A stretch of DNA of 43,722 nt, taken from Neolentinus lepideus HHB14362 ss-1. Lineage: Eukaryota; Basidiomycota; Agaricomycetes; Gloeophyllales; Gloeophyllaceae. The notes beneath the pieces were generated by a model. It saw nothing but the letters and a program-made list of their open reading frames with translations, had not been told where the DNA came from and made no database searches. How positions within the stretch are numbered: the first letter of the stretch is position 1; the number at the start of each line of letters is the position of its first letter. The stretch spans positions 1 to 43,722 of the forward strand of contig KV425684.1 of the NCBI GenBank assembly GCA_001632425.1. Reading direction: 5' to 3'. The translations under genes and the position numbers were made by a program. Below are positions 1 to 10,857 of the stretch, piece after piece.

Positions 1-139
1 GTCGCTGGTGCGTAGGGTCGCTAGTGCGCAGAGTACCGACAGTGCGCTATTGAGTCGCTAAGTCGCCGTTCCCACGAAGCGCGCGGAATCGCTCTAAGTC
101 GCGTTTTCTGGGGTCAGAAGCCAACGGGGCGTATCAGCG
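1..139. repeat. Left copy of a 139-bp inverted repeat
   Basis: This segment aligns without gaps to the reverse complement of 41700-41838, with 11 mismatches that I counted by eye (about 92% identity). Similarity stops at about position 139. Most differences are transitions, and at most of them the right copy carries the deaminated (A or T) state. The window begins exactly where the repeat begins, so the homology may extend further left and no target-site duplication can be tested. It could be the terminal inverted repeat of one large element or a second copy of the same transposon family in opposite orientation. Confidence 0.85.
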
Positions 140-748
140 GCACAAGGGCCAACGAGCAAAGTATTCTCTTCACACTCATGTGGTATTGGAGCAGATAGTG
201 GTTCTGCAGTCCGAGGGGTCAGGTTTGCAACAGATACGTGTGTCAACTAGGACCATGATATTGTAGACTTAACATTACCAGATCATGAGTGATCACCCGC
301 CCCTGGCTTTGCCGTCATCATCGGAGCAAGTACAGGTACCTTCATTCACTATGTATTAGAGGATGACAGTCAAATTTATATAATGTTGTCTGTTTGTTGA
401 CACAAATCGTTCATATGGCATTTCAGTCGCAAAATTTGTGATCAAATGCAATGTTGGGCTGAGCTCACCTGTAAGCATTAAGTGCGGAAACAGACTGGTC
501 GTACGATCACGGATCAACATGAAGTTTCAGTTAAAGGGGCAAGTTTAGTTCCGGTGTGTTTCACGGCTGGTCTTGAATGAGGTGGATATTACGAGATGGG
601 GCGGAAGCATAGTGGCCATCACAGAGGATGTATAAGAACATTGAATTTCACAGTCCATTGGAGCTCACATCAGGCATAGAATTCAGCAAATGTTTGTCCA
701 GGTACGTATTTGGCTCAGGGTTCACAAATATCAAACTAAACCTATTAC
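140..748. other. Transposon-derived DNA without a convincing gene
   Basis: A reading frame opening inside the left repeat stays open to about position 265 and then ends at TAG. Beyond the repeat it does not resemble the DUF6589 frame that follows the right copy. The rest holds only short ORFs with no recognisable motif. It is probably a fragment of the element that owns the terminal repeat. Confidence 0.4.
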
Positions 749-1210
749 ATGCAGAAGAAGGAATTGCGAGCACTATATGTCCCAACCCAACATCAAGCCA
801 AGTGGAAGATTTTGGGCGTAGACGAGTATGCATTAGATGGTGGCTTAAGCATTGCTACTCATCTCGATGACTATTTTATGGTCAAAGAAGGTGTACACAC
901 GCACAAGTGTGACATCACCATACGTGGCAAAGCAAGTCATTTCCGAGTGTACTACATCCATGACCCAATTCAGTACTCATCCAATCACTCTGTCTCAAGA
1001 AGACTTCGCGGGGTTCACTGGCCGGGAGAGTGTATAGTTTTCCGAATGGGTGTACGGAGTGGCACATTGGTGAATGCTCGCAAGGGGGATGAGGAAGCTA
1101 TGTGGGCTGCAGTTCGTGGGTATTATTTATCAAAACATTTTGCAATGCCTGTATATACTGATCCGAAATTGCGCCAGGTGTTATCCCCACTATGCCATGA
1201 CTGTTTGTAA
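749..1210 (+). CDS. Accessory ORF of unknown function beside the Helitron
   Basis: An ORF of 153 codons ends in TAA only 18 bp from the stop codon of the Helitron C-terminal frame on the other strand, so the two are convergent. The protein looks coding: it has regular polar/hydrophobic alternation and a C-terminal half rich in Val, Arg and Gly (for example WPGECIVFRMG followed by LVNARKGDEEAMW). I recognise no named domain. It could be a protein carried by the Helitron near its 3' end, a captured host gene fragment, or part of the element at the left edge. The start is uncertain, because an overlapping frame at 628-870 suggests an upstream exon or a frameshift. Confidence 0.4.
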   Translation: MQKKELRALYVPTQHQAKWKILGVDEYALDGGLSIATHLDDYFMVKEGVHTHKCDITIRGKASHFRVYYIHDPIQYSSNHSVSRRLRGVHWPGECIVFRMGVRSGTLVNARKGDEEAMWAAVRGYYLSKHFAMPVYTDPKLRQVLSPLCHDCL

Positions 1211-1228
1211 TACTACTGGGAGCCCTGT

Positions 1229-2110
1229 CTAGTCGTGTTCTCTAATATATATGCACAGATGGACCCGACGTGATCCAGCTGTAATTCGCATGGATGGTTG
1301 AACATGTCCCTCATTAACACATCGTTGCTGAGTGGTCATGCCATCATGAAACCAGCATGTATCCCCATTCTCCCAGAACCTTGCTGTAAAGTGGGAGTCA
1401 CCATAGTAGATTGCTCCTTGTAGGTTCCATGTTACCAACCCTGTCTCAGTCTCAAGGTGTATATCGTCCTCTATCTCCATCAAGCCTTGAGACGATAAGA
1501 GCGGGTTGACCACAAAAACCAAAATGGGAGGAGGCACTAGTAGTTCAGTCTCAACCGTAAGGCGATTGCAGCACAAGCGACATGTATTATCACTTGTGAA
1601 GCTAAGTCTACTTTTTAGTAAATCAGAAACAGAGTTTACAACAGCACAGGGATCAGCAGCCCCAAGTGACTCGTCCCATATTTTTGATGATACTTCAATA
1701 GGAGTCATATTTGATGGTGGTCCACAGTGGCGGCAATACCTCCATCGGTACGCAGGCCATACAACATGGCTATCAACCAAAACCTTATCCACCACATCGA
1801 ATGCGGCTGCGAAATGCGGCTGCGAATGTGGGCCCATAGCGGGGGAACAAGCTTGGCCAATTGCATGACAACAAATCATGCACGTTATCCTGTGCTTTCT
1901 CGATGGTGAAAGCATGATCATGGCTATCATAGTACGCTTTGAAATTTGCTACAATGCAATTCATGACTGCATTACCAGAGACCAGAGACCTTAAAGTGTT
2001 TTCGCCTCTCAGACAATAGAACTGCCATAATACTGAGAGGACCGAGTCATACACACAGCTGTAGTTCACTGCGTCCCATTGACATCCTTTCATGAGTGTA
2101 CGAGATTGTG
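1229..2110 (-). pseudogene. USP/C19-like cysteine protease domain at the Helitron C-terminus
   Basis: Downstream of the helicase motifs the protein shows a Cys-box-like sequence NYSCVYDSVLSVL (about 2030-2065). In the shifted frame it then shows two CxxC pairs (YCRHC and CRLCC, possible zinc ligands) and a His-box-like sequence GDSHFTARFW followed by WFHDGM (about 1340-1400). That order (Cys box, zinc-finger-like insert, His box with a downstream Asp) matches ubiquitin-specific proteases of family C19. The similarity is inferred from motif layout only. The two halves lie in different frames because of the 13-bp duplication, so this copy cannot make an intact domain. The frame ends at 1229-1231. 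Confidence 0.55.
1801..1826. repeat. Perfect 13-bp tandem duplication causing a frameshift
   Basis: The unit ATGCGGCTGCGAA occurs twice, at 1801-1813 and 1814-1826, with no mismatch. Because 13 is not a multiple of three, the extra copy shifts the Helitron frame. Ignoring one copy joins the upstream frame (ending GPTFAAAF) to the downstream frame (starting FDVVDKVLV) in register. It is therefore the sole visible frameshift in the element. Confidence 0.92.
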
Positions 2111-4679
2111 TAACAGCGATGACGGGTTTGTTCTGCTTATGTTTAGCAGGTGAGTTATAGATTTGTTTGGGGGCTGTCCTTTTCTTGCTCAACACACGCC
2201 ATAATTGTGTGCGTTCGGGAGGGACAATATCACAGGGATCTGCATAGGACCAATTCAATGTGCTTGGCACTCTGGGTGGCACATACTTATATCCCTTCCA
2301 GGTCTGAAATGCATGTATGACATCACCTCGAGTAGGCCCCATTACATCGTCGGGCAACAGTCCATTGTACTCCAGTTCAGTGATGTAGTCCAAGATCTCA
2401 AGTTGCCAAAATTCTTTCCGCATGTAACCGGGCAGCCCTCCTGTGATTTTTCCTGGGTCAAACCCAAAAGGTATACATGTACCTTGCAAAGATGAGCTCC
2501 AGGACAAGGTGGTATAATAAGACTGGTGTGATGAGCAGCTGCATAGGTCACAAACATTTGCCACCCGGGTGCGCCCTTGCGAGCAGAAGTCTGTCATAGC
2601 AAAGTTCAACAGCACGCTAACTTGTTCCCGGTCAATTCTCACTTTATCATCATTTGGAAGCATACAAGTAACCCGACGTTTTTTACGAGTGATTGGCACG
2701 ACATTCTCAGGAAGACTATGCAATTTAATCGGTTTGGGAGGGGACACAAGCTTAACAAATAATGTGTCTAATGCCTTGTGCCCTGAAGGCAGATCGGTCG
2801 CTCTCCAGCCAACAACCGTCGCTTCAGCACCATTTGTTACTCCAAGTTCTGTCGCGTCATTGTGTTTTAGCATGACCGGCATCCCAATGCAGAGTGGTAA
2901 CACACCAGGGGCATGGTCCGACAAGGAAGGTGGCAGCTCCCAGAGCGCATTTTGAATGTCAGGGTTAATAGTGTTTGTACGCCGAATGGGATCAACATAT
3001 TGTAAAGAGGCTCGCCGTGAGCCTGCCAATGACTGGGTTTGCTTCTGGCCCCCCCAAGTATCCGAAGAATAAAAATGAACCAGCTCTTGATTGTGATCTG
3101 CAGCAAAGCGTGGAGCAGACAATGCATTGATTGTATCACAGTTTGCATTTTGACCGGTGATAATGGATATATAGTGGAACAGGGCATCGGCCAAAGATGG
3201 ACTGTCTGGACCAGAATGGGGTACTCTAGACTGCAGCAGTGCAATGTCATCACGTGTACAAGCCTTGTATCGCATGTTTTCTAAAGCTACACGGAACCTA
3301 TGGTCATTTTCACTTTGACCAAGTTGTCGCATGTTTTCTCGCAGAATCACCACCCTGTTGAATTGATGCCAAGCAGCTTTACCCATAGAGGCCTTTTGCT
3401 TTGCAGGTGACATGGATGAATCAGTCGCCACTCCAACATTATCCGAGTACAGAGGATGATGACATGGCCCAGGAGGGGGCAATTGAGCAAAGTCTCCTGC
3501 AAAAATCATATTCAGCCCTGCATATGCTTCAATATCCACATTTAAAACCTTATTCATCCATTCACTGATCGCATAGTTAGATTCACAGGAAATCATGGAG
3601 ACTTCATCAATGAATATAAAATCAGCATGGAGAATGTGTTCCCTAACTTTCACCATGTTTGACTCTGAAGAATAGCCAGCATCATCTGTGTGACCGTTTA
3701 TACCTAAGACAGAGTGATAAGTCGACCCGTGAATGACAGAAGCCAAAGAACCAGTAGGCGCCAAGAAGTTGAACCAATGTGATTCATTTCTCATTTCAAA
3801 GAAATAGACCAATGCTTTGATCACTTGGGATTTCCCAGTGCCACCCATTCCTCCGAGGTAGAGTCTAAGGGGTTGCATGCCCTTTTGACGGTGTAATGCT
3901 TGTTTTGCTATAATAGTGAAGGCTCGTTGTTGACCATTGTTGAGGGTAAACTGATGGATGGTATGGGCGATTGGATCAGCGGCAAATGGATGTGCAGAGT
4001 CGTCGATATTCTTGGTTTCGAGTGTTTTAATTGTTTTTGTCAGCTGAGAGGATGTTATAACAGAGACTTCATTTATCCATCCCGCATACTGTTGCTTCAC
4101 ATTGATAGACATGGGAGGCACTTTTACTTTATTGACATTGACATATTTTTCCATAATGACACGATCTTTTGCTGTCTTCAGGAGATCATTCCATCTCTGT
4201 GAAACATACAAGGGGGTCTGGATCGGCTCAAACGAATCGAGTGCACAAGGTCTCTCAATTGCCCACTCAGAAGATAGCAGGTGATCCTCCATCATTCGCA
4301 TACGTAGATTGATGGCAGCCATTCTGGTTCCAATTGCAAGGGGATCGGTAAGTTTATTAATGATATCCTGTTCTGATAAAGAAGGCATAACATGACTGTT
4401 ATCAACTTCCAGGTCCAAAGCAGATATAGCATCAGGATCTAGAATACCTAATCCTTCCCCATGCCCTTGTCGTCGGGCAGTAGCATAGTCATCTCAGGAA
4501 TCTAGACATTCATATAACAAGTTCATGTTCTTCATGACCTCCTTATAATAAGTGGGAAAGAGTTCCAGCTGCTGAGAGAAGGCTGTATCCCATGAGATCT
4601 TGGGAGTCTTTAATTCTATGCCGGTGAACCATGGTTTGAAAATAGATAACATAGTCTTGCAATAGTTCTCACGATCACC
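1827..4679 (-). pseudogene. Helitron Pif1-family helicase segment
   Basis: This is the SF1B helicase that would unwind DNA during Helitron transposition. After the TGA at 4680-4682 the frame continues through a conserved linker (KPWFTGIEL), meets another TGA at 4494-4496, then stays open. Counting from 4418, visible motifs are Walker A GGMGGTGKS (about residue 190), the Walker B type IDEVSMI (about 271), FAGDFAQLPP (about 311), RENMRQ, and the C-terminal motif FCSQGRTR (about 613). All core helicase motifs look intact. The helicase is fused to a C-terminal extension described separately. A 13-bp duplication at 1801-1826 throws the frame off just before that extension finishes. Confidence 0.9.
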
Positions 4680-7600
4680 TCAGTCAAACCGAGGCAAAGA
4701 GCCTCCCAAAAAGTTTAAAACATAAGCATCATCTTGAGACAGGACATAGGCAACATGAGTGCCAAAAAAGGGATGACTAGGATGTAAACGGTAAGAAACT
4801 CTGGGATCAACTTTGTCGTCAAGCGATAATGGCTTAAAAAAGACGCTGTTGTCCTCACGAAAGTCCTCACTGTCTGACTCATCCGCAACAACATCATCTG
4901 CAACCAACTCATCCACAACAACATCACCTGTAACAGCCTCAACAGTGGCAGCCACTTCATCATCAGCTTGTCTCTCTGTGGTGTGGACAGGTTCGTCATC
5001 TGGTTTAGCCTTTGGCTTCGGTTTAATGACAGCATGGCGACAAAATTCGAATGGTGGCCAATCTTTCATCTCAAGTGGGCGGTACTTATAGTCAAGGACT
5101 TTGCTCCGAGCAACAACAGTACCTCCCGAGTTTTGTAAATGCACTCGGTCTTTGGTGAGAATATCAGAGACATTGCTGGCACTGTCATGTGGCCAGGCAA
5201 GCGTGACTTCATTGATGAACGATTGCCAGAAAAAAGGCTTGAACGCATGATTGGTGTAATGATCTGGCTGACCGAGAAGGTATGCACACACCATTGGTCC
5301 TCCAAGCTCTTGCTTAGCAGTCAAGAGATTGACAATGCGTGTTAAAACTCGCCGAGCCTGGTCTGTTCGAGGCATAGTCGCCCAGGGTACAGTTTGATTA
5401 GTACTATCCAAAACAGCCTTTACAACTTCAAAAACCATGTAAGTCTTTAGAGACGATTTAGTGATATAGTCCGTAACATAAGCAACAACTGCTTTCACCT
5501 GTGTACCAGACAAGAGACAGGTAACGTCTGTATTACACCGTAGAATATATGAGACAACTACCGTAAAAGTATTAATCCAGATCTCACACTTTTTGAACCG
5601 TATCGCACCAGTCTCGACATCAACATAAGTAATGGGTTCAAATGTGCGGGGGTAGCGCGCACGACAATATGGAGGCTTGCCACGAACACAGCCCTTCCCA
5701 TGTGCAGAATCATGACAGTTAGAAACATAGATAATCTCATCGGTAATTGAACAAACTTGTTTAAACCAATCATTGAGAGCATCCTCTCCTCCGGTTTCAG
5801 GAGGGGGTATTGGCAATGAGGTGATGGGATCGACCCAAGTCGAACTTTTCAAGTCATCTTCAACACTGTAATTGATAGAGTTGAACCCGACAGGCAGCTC
5901 AGACAGACCCTCCTTCTGCATTTTAATTCTAGCACCAATGTCATGTAAAGGACCAGTGCTAAACTGGCCTTGGTGGCACCCGTCCAAATAAGCCAATATT
6001 TCTGCTCTAAATGTGGAACTTTCATCCAGTACACGTTCCCAGATTTCCTGTGGGGACAGGGCAGACGCAATCCACAAAAGTAGGTGCAGGTGTAGTGTCA
6101 ATCGTCCCTGGGACTCGACAGTACCGTAGTAAGCAGACGTATTCCCATAAAACCCTGTACCATCCGGACGAATGACGCTTTTAATGAAAGTGGTAACCAT
6201 GACATGAAAAAACCGTGCACAGGCTACTGGATTCTTACTGATTTCTCGAAGACAGTCTATATATTCAGGTCGAGAAGGGTAAAAAGTGGTGAGGTCAATT
6301 TTTATACCACAATAGTAAAGGCAGATCAGATGCTTAAAGTCAACTGGAGCAAAAGTAATAAACCACATAGGTGCACCATAAGCTATTATCAGAGATTTAC
6401 ATTCGTTTCTCTGATATTTCTTCACAGTATTCGAACCATCAACATGCCCCGCGACATGGTCAATCAATGACAGCAGCTCGAAACATGCACGCTCATCATC
6501 TGTCTCAGGCCTTACTAAGAGGCCACCCTTACCTCGCTCAATTAATGTTTCAAGTGCGTTCATGTCAATGTCTAAAACTTTCCTTGCCACATCCCGGTAA
6601 TTTTTCCTTTCTGTGAGTAAGTAACCCCCTTTAGACGAGTTTTTGATCTGCTGCTGATTAAACAGAATAAAAGGAAAATAATAATCTGTTTGGAACCGTC
6701 GATCACCATACATTAGCAACCACTGAACATGTGTTGCATGAGGAACGGATTTTTTCATATTCGAGTTCGCAAAGCCACCTAAGCCGTAAGGGAACAACCA
6801 GGGAAACATGCCTGGATAGAGAGCTGGATTGTTATAGGTCGATGCAGGTGAGTCGTCATGACCGTAAGCCAGTACCTTGGATCCACTGCGTAAGTGTTCC
6901 AGTGCAATGGCCACTTTTTGGGCATATGTCTTCGAAGTCAAGTGTTCGCCAAATAGACCATGCACAGCAAAAGGACAAGGACCGTCAACGGCACCGTTCT
7001 CGTGTCTACTATCATACACTGGCAAGGACTCACCAGTTACACCATCATCAGCTGGACGGTATACCACTGCAACCGGGGGCTCATCTGCCGAATATGACTG
7101 TAGATTCTCAACGGAGATTTCTAAATCAAGATAACCAATGTGATTCAATTTTAGCCAAGTCAAAGCTCTGTGTACAACATCTCGACGTATCAGCAATGGT
7201 GTTCGCTTCAAATCCTCTTTTGTAGGCATGCAGGGACCTGTAAACAAAATGGCTAGTGTCTCATCAAGATCAGCACGAGGAGGAGGTAGCACCCGATAAA
7301 ACCGTGGGGTAGGTTGTGCGAATACAACAGCATTGCTAGTCATCTTCCTTTGGCCTTTAACAACCTTAGCAACACAAACATTATGCCAATATCGGGCCAC
7401 GACGAGTTTCTCCACAAAATTCAGGTCTGATAATTCGTCAGGGATAGAACCAAGCCACAAACCATTAGCCAATGCTAACTGAGGAACTGAATGTCGACGG
7501 AGTGCGGTCATACATTGTGCACAAATGTCGTAGTCCTTATCATTCATAAAAGAAGGAAAAATAACTGGTCCAAGAAGATCAGAATGACGGTCTGTGGTTC

Positions 7601-7703
7601 GAAAATGCTCACTAGCTGTAACACCAAACCCATTGGTGACCGAGAGTACATCCAAAAGATTGGAGGTAGCCGGAATGGACGAAAGGTCCCGCTTGAGGGA
7701 TAA
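4680..7703 (-). pseudogene. Helitron Rep (HUH endonuclease) segment
   Basis: This segment would nick and join single-stranded ends during rolling-circle transposition. Counting from the codon at 7655, it contains a DUF6570-like region (about residues 130-230, RRDVVHRALTWLKLNH), a Helitron_like_N region (about 300-560) and the HUH metal-binding motif LTLHLHLLLW (HLH at 6084-6092, about residues 522-524). The paired catalytic tyrosines appear as AYVTDYITK (5466-5480, about residues 726 and 730), spaced Y-x3-Y. A low-complexity acidic Asp/Val/Ala stretch follows near residues 900-945. The frame ends at TGA 4680-4682, immediately before the sequence GDRENYCKTML, which is the usual Rep-helicase junction of this family. 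Catalytic residues are present, so decay lies in the stops rather than in the active site. Confidence 0.88.
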
Positions 7704-8525
7704 TCAGCCGCAAACAGCACAAGGAGACTCCATGACAGCCGAAGGGGATGTAGCCTGACACCAAATCTGTACCACGTCAGCCATATCCTCCACCGTAGGA
7801 GGGACAGGAGGAAACGGCATTGACAGAGATCTCTCAGAATAAGTAGCATGCCGGACAATAGGGGTCGATGACAGAGGGGGAGGCGACAGTGCTCTTTTGT
7901 TGTCTGGCAAGAAAACACACCATTTAAGCGTACATCGGCATTCATGATGTGACAAAAGGGTAGCGATATCTCCAACACATCGTGCTTTACGGGGGACTTG
8001 AATGCCATGTGCAGAAGCAAGTAACATCAATTGTTTATGTGGCAAAGAATACACTAAAAACGACAAAGGCACAAGGAGAGCGACAGCAGAAGGGTGTTGC
8101 TTTAAAACTTCATGAAATTGTTCGGGGGCAATGTAGCCAGCATAAGAGACAAAGTCATCATCGGATGCCAGAGGTGCACCGCCAACAACAGAGTACTGGC
8201 GCAAAGTGGAGACACGCATGCGCAAACGGCGGATCACACCACCTCGGGGAAGATTGGGCTTCAGGGCAGATCTGTTTCCAACAACAATGGGAAAACCCAT
8301 AGACACCTTCGGCAAGGAAAGTACGGTATGAACAGCTGCAAGGCGCTGGAAGCGGCACAAGCGCAAAATGAATGCCCACATCCTGCAAAGGAGCAGGGAG
8401 AGGACAGGAAGTACAAGGAACAGCTTCAGAAGATGGAAGAAAAGCATGACGAAGGACTGCAGAGAGGTCTCGTTTGAAAGGAACCAGTACACGAACGAAT
8501 GGTACCCATTGATTTTCGAACACAT
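7704..8525 (-). pseudogene. Helitron protein, N-terminal segment
   Basis: This is the frame upstream of the first in-frame TGA. The part from about 8200 to 7707 reads as coding, with a segment on acidic and aromatic residues (DDDFVSYAGYIAPEQF), a helix-like stretch (KQLMLLASAHGIQVP), a Cys/His pair region (HHECRCTLKWC) and a terminal CAVCG. These resemble the N-terminal leader of basidiomycete Helitron proteins. The most upstream 100 codons are hydrophobic and may be non-coding or contain an unrecognised intron; an overlapping frame at 8158-8580 is also open. After the TGA the same frame continues directly into the Rep segment, so this is one broken gene rather than two. Confidence 0.6.
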
Positions 8526-8542
8526 GCATTAATCCCACGACG

Positions 8543-8657
8543 GGAGATCCGAATGAGGTGAGATAGCCCCTGTCCAGCAATCAATTCACCACGTGAACCT
8601 TTGAGAGGCCGCCGAATAGAGAGAAATAGCCCCTGTCCAACATCATTTTGCCACGTG
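8543..8657. repeat. Imperfect direct repeat of about 53 bp upstream of the Helitron
   Basis: Two copies, at about 8543-8595 and 8604-8657, share the core ATAGCCCCTGTCCA and end in CCACGTG. They lie just upstream of the Helitron coding frame (minus orientation). They may belong to its 5' end region, or to an older insertion into which it jumped. Confidence 0.6.
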
Positions 8658-9293
8658 CGACATATTCCCTATACTGAGATGATACCCGATTCAGGGGAAT
8701 CGGAATGCAGGGATGGTCGGAAACTCCCTAAATGCGAGACATCACGTGTTTGGATTTTTCTTCTCCGAGTCAGGCTAGAGCTTGATGCACATCTTTCGAC
8801 ATCACTGCGCAGTATTTCCTCCGTGAGCTGCACTCGAGGTCTCTGGATACCGAGATCTGTACTTCATCGCCAAATCATATAAAGGTGTGATGACGACGTC
8901 CACGCTGTCACTGACGGACGTATCAGAACGTACCGCATATATTGAACTTCGTGCTCCTGTTGGGCATTTCGATGATCGGACAACTTGACATCCATGGCGG
9001 TGCCTCGTATATATCTTGGTCTCGACTGTCTCGTCGTCCTGGGAGACATATCAGTATAGCGCTGATCCTCGTTGTCCTGGGAGAAAGAGTCTATCTGGTA
9101 TCGCCGAATGATACGCAAGTGCACGCTCAGCGCTTATGTACCATCTGATCTGGCGCTCCAGCGAGCGAAGCGCCCGACAAGGTCAACATATTTACAAGCT
9201 TCCGGACGTTTTCCCCTTCCGCCAAATTCTTGCTCCCTCGCATGCGAGGTGACTTCCTGTCTTCACATCGACGCGTCTTGACATTTCTCCACT
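8658..9293. other. Intergenic region upstream of the membrane-protein gene
   Basis: No gene is recognised here. A near-duplicate motif (GTCCTGGGAGA) occurs at about 9036 and 9076. The 60 bp before the ATG at 9294 are pyrimidine-rich, as in many fungal promoters. Confidence 0.4.
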
Positions 9294-10761
9294 ATGGACG
9301 ATCCCTTCAGTAATGGCACTTCGGGCCTAAATGTCCTCAACTCAACCGCCTGCCAGTACGCTTGGGAGCACTCCAACAACCCTGAATACTCCACCAATAC
9401 TTCCTTCAATGCATTTCTGACACAATGTGTCGGTATCGCCCTCCAAGCCGAGCGTACGAATTTCTGGGCCGCATATTGTAACAACCCCCCGGATGACAAC
9501 TGTCCGTACGGGTATTGCCCGAATACTGATGTTGCTGGTGAGCAAAGTAGAACCTTATTTGGGTGCGACGGTGGGATTGATGCGTGCGATTGAAAGGCCC
9601 GTTGACAAGACTATCAGCATACATCACGTCTTTTGCAACTGGTAAATATACTTCCAGGTCCTTATACACATGTGATACTTAGGCTCTGTCCAGCGTGCCT
9701 CCTCGAGCTCGCGGAACACAAGACGGACGTCATCTGGGCCCAGCTGCTCACCATCTATTCTATCCTCATCTCCACATGCATCTCCGTCCTACATGGCAAC
9801 CAGCTCGGGCGGGTGCACGCTGAGCTCGCGCTACTCATCGTCGGCTCTCCATTAACTTGCCACATGTGGATGCAAACCACATATTCTCTCATTCACTTCC
9901 GGCGTGTTAAGTGGGATGCATCCTCCATAACGCGCCACCTCCTCCTCATCAGCGTCTTCGCGATCTACGTCTCATTTGTTGTATTCTCCATGGTCGCAAA
10001 GGCAGGTATGCTGTTCAGCCAGGAAAGTTGTTACAAGCAGAAGGTCGGCTTCTTCATGCCGTTCTTCTTACTTACGTTGGGGGGATTGTCTATTTGTACA
10101 ATAGACTTCCTGTGCGTGAGCCTGTTTGTTATCGTGGAGTGGAATAGACGGAAGTCGATGTGGTTGCAGAAGCGAGGGAGGTGGTACCTGACCTGGCGCA
10201 ACGTGAAGGAATTCAGGTGCGTGTGGGGCATTGCGTCCTTGTGCTTGGTTCTATTGATCACGATGGCCGTGCCATAGACACCGGATGTGGGTGAAGTACG
10301 CACACACTCGCTTTTTTGCGTTTGTAGGTTTGCCCTTCGCAGCATGGGTCTTAGTGACCGAGTCCACCGCCAGCACACAGGGTGGGATTATCCTCGGGAA
10401 TGTGGTCACGTTCGGCTCACTTCTCACCCTGCTGGCGTCCCTGCCGCTCATCCTCGGGCTGGCTCAGGCCGCTGCGGAGAATCAAGCCGCTCTGCGAAAG
10501 GCAAGGACCGATGTTGTATATGAGAAGACATACACCTTCGATCTCTCAGAGAGCGGAAGCGACCCGAGCCTACTTGAGAAGGATGGCCGCGAATATAGGA
10601 GCGAAGCCGGTGGTGCAGGCTTGAGGCAATGGTGGAAAGACCTTGGACGAGCAATCATTGTTGGCTGGAAGTGGCTCCTTTTGTCGACCGTCATTTTGGG
10701 ATTAGCGTCATTAGGTATAGTACTTGGTATCTTCATTACCGAAGCGGAGAAGGACACATGA
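9294..10761 (+). pseudogene. Multi-pass membrane protein with a probable lesion, unknown function
   Basis: Exon 1 (9294-9537) encodes a Cys-rich N-terminal region (CNNPPDDNCPYGYCPNTD). Splicing at 9538-9596 and 9642-9693 keeps one frame into exon 3 and gives a first hydrophobic stretch (AYITSFATACLLELAE). Further membrane segments follow, for example around LLTIYSILIS, LLLISVFAIYVSFVVF and FFMPFFLLTLGGLSI, then a charged cytosolic-type loop. The frame meets TAG at 10275-10277. A second frame, shifted by one base, carries on from about 10290 (HTRFFAFVGLPFAAWVLV) through two more membrane stretches to a TGA ending at 10761. I could not find a splice pair that joins the two. The simplest reading is a nonsense codon plus a one-base shift within about 20 bp, or an assembly error. 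The layout resembles a large Agaricomycete family of seven- or eight-pass proteins of unknown role. Confidence 0.6.
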
Positions 10762-10857
10762 ACGGGTTATGCTGTTTCGCTTGGCTTATCTATGGGACAT
10801 ATACCGATTGTACACAGTACACAAAGGGTGCGAGCCTGAATATTTATTATTAACGCA

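Larger units (their letters stand above)
1229..8525 (-). mobile_element. Decayed autonomous Helitron (rolling-circle transposon)
   Basis: A single minus-strand frame runs from about 8525 to 1827 and carries the Helitron hallmarks in order: an N-terminal Cys motif (CAVCG), a DUF6570-like region, a Helitron_like_N Rep domain with an HUH motif, then a Pif1-family helicase and a C-terminal extension. The frame is interrupted only by three TGA codons (7704-7706, 4680-4682, 4494-4496) and one frameshift at 1801-1826. The coordinates are those of the coding part. The true ends (5' TC, and 3' CTRR after a hairpin) were not found, so element limits are unknown. It should no longer be autonomous, though it could be mobilised in trans if its ends survive. 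Confidence 0.9.

Noticed and set aside
4813..5091. Plus-strand Ser/Thr-rich ORF inside the Helitron
   Set aside because: It is the complement of the acidic Asp/Val/Ala-rich stretch of the Rep protein, a composition artefact.
4494..7706. TGA read as a sense codon (recoding) in the Helitron
   Set aside because: Profilin and other genes in this window end naturally at TGA, so ordinary termination and mutational decay explain the pattern better.
8158..8580. Minus-strand frame of 140 codons rich in Pro and Cys overlapping the Helitron N-terminus
   Set aside because: The main Helitron frame covers the same DNA and continues in register into CAVCG and the Rep domain; the alternative frame ends without any motif.
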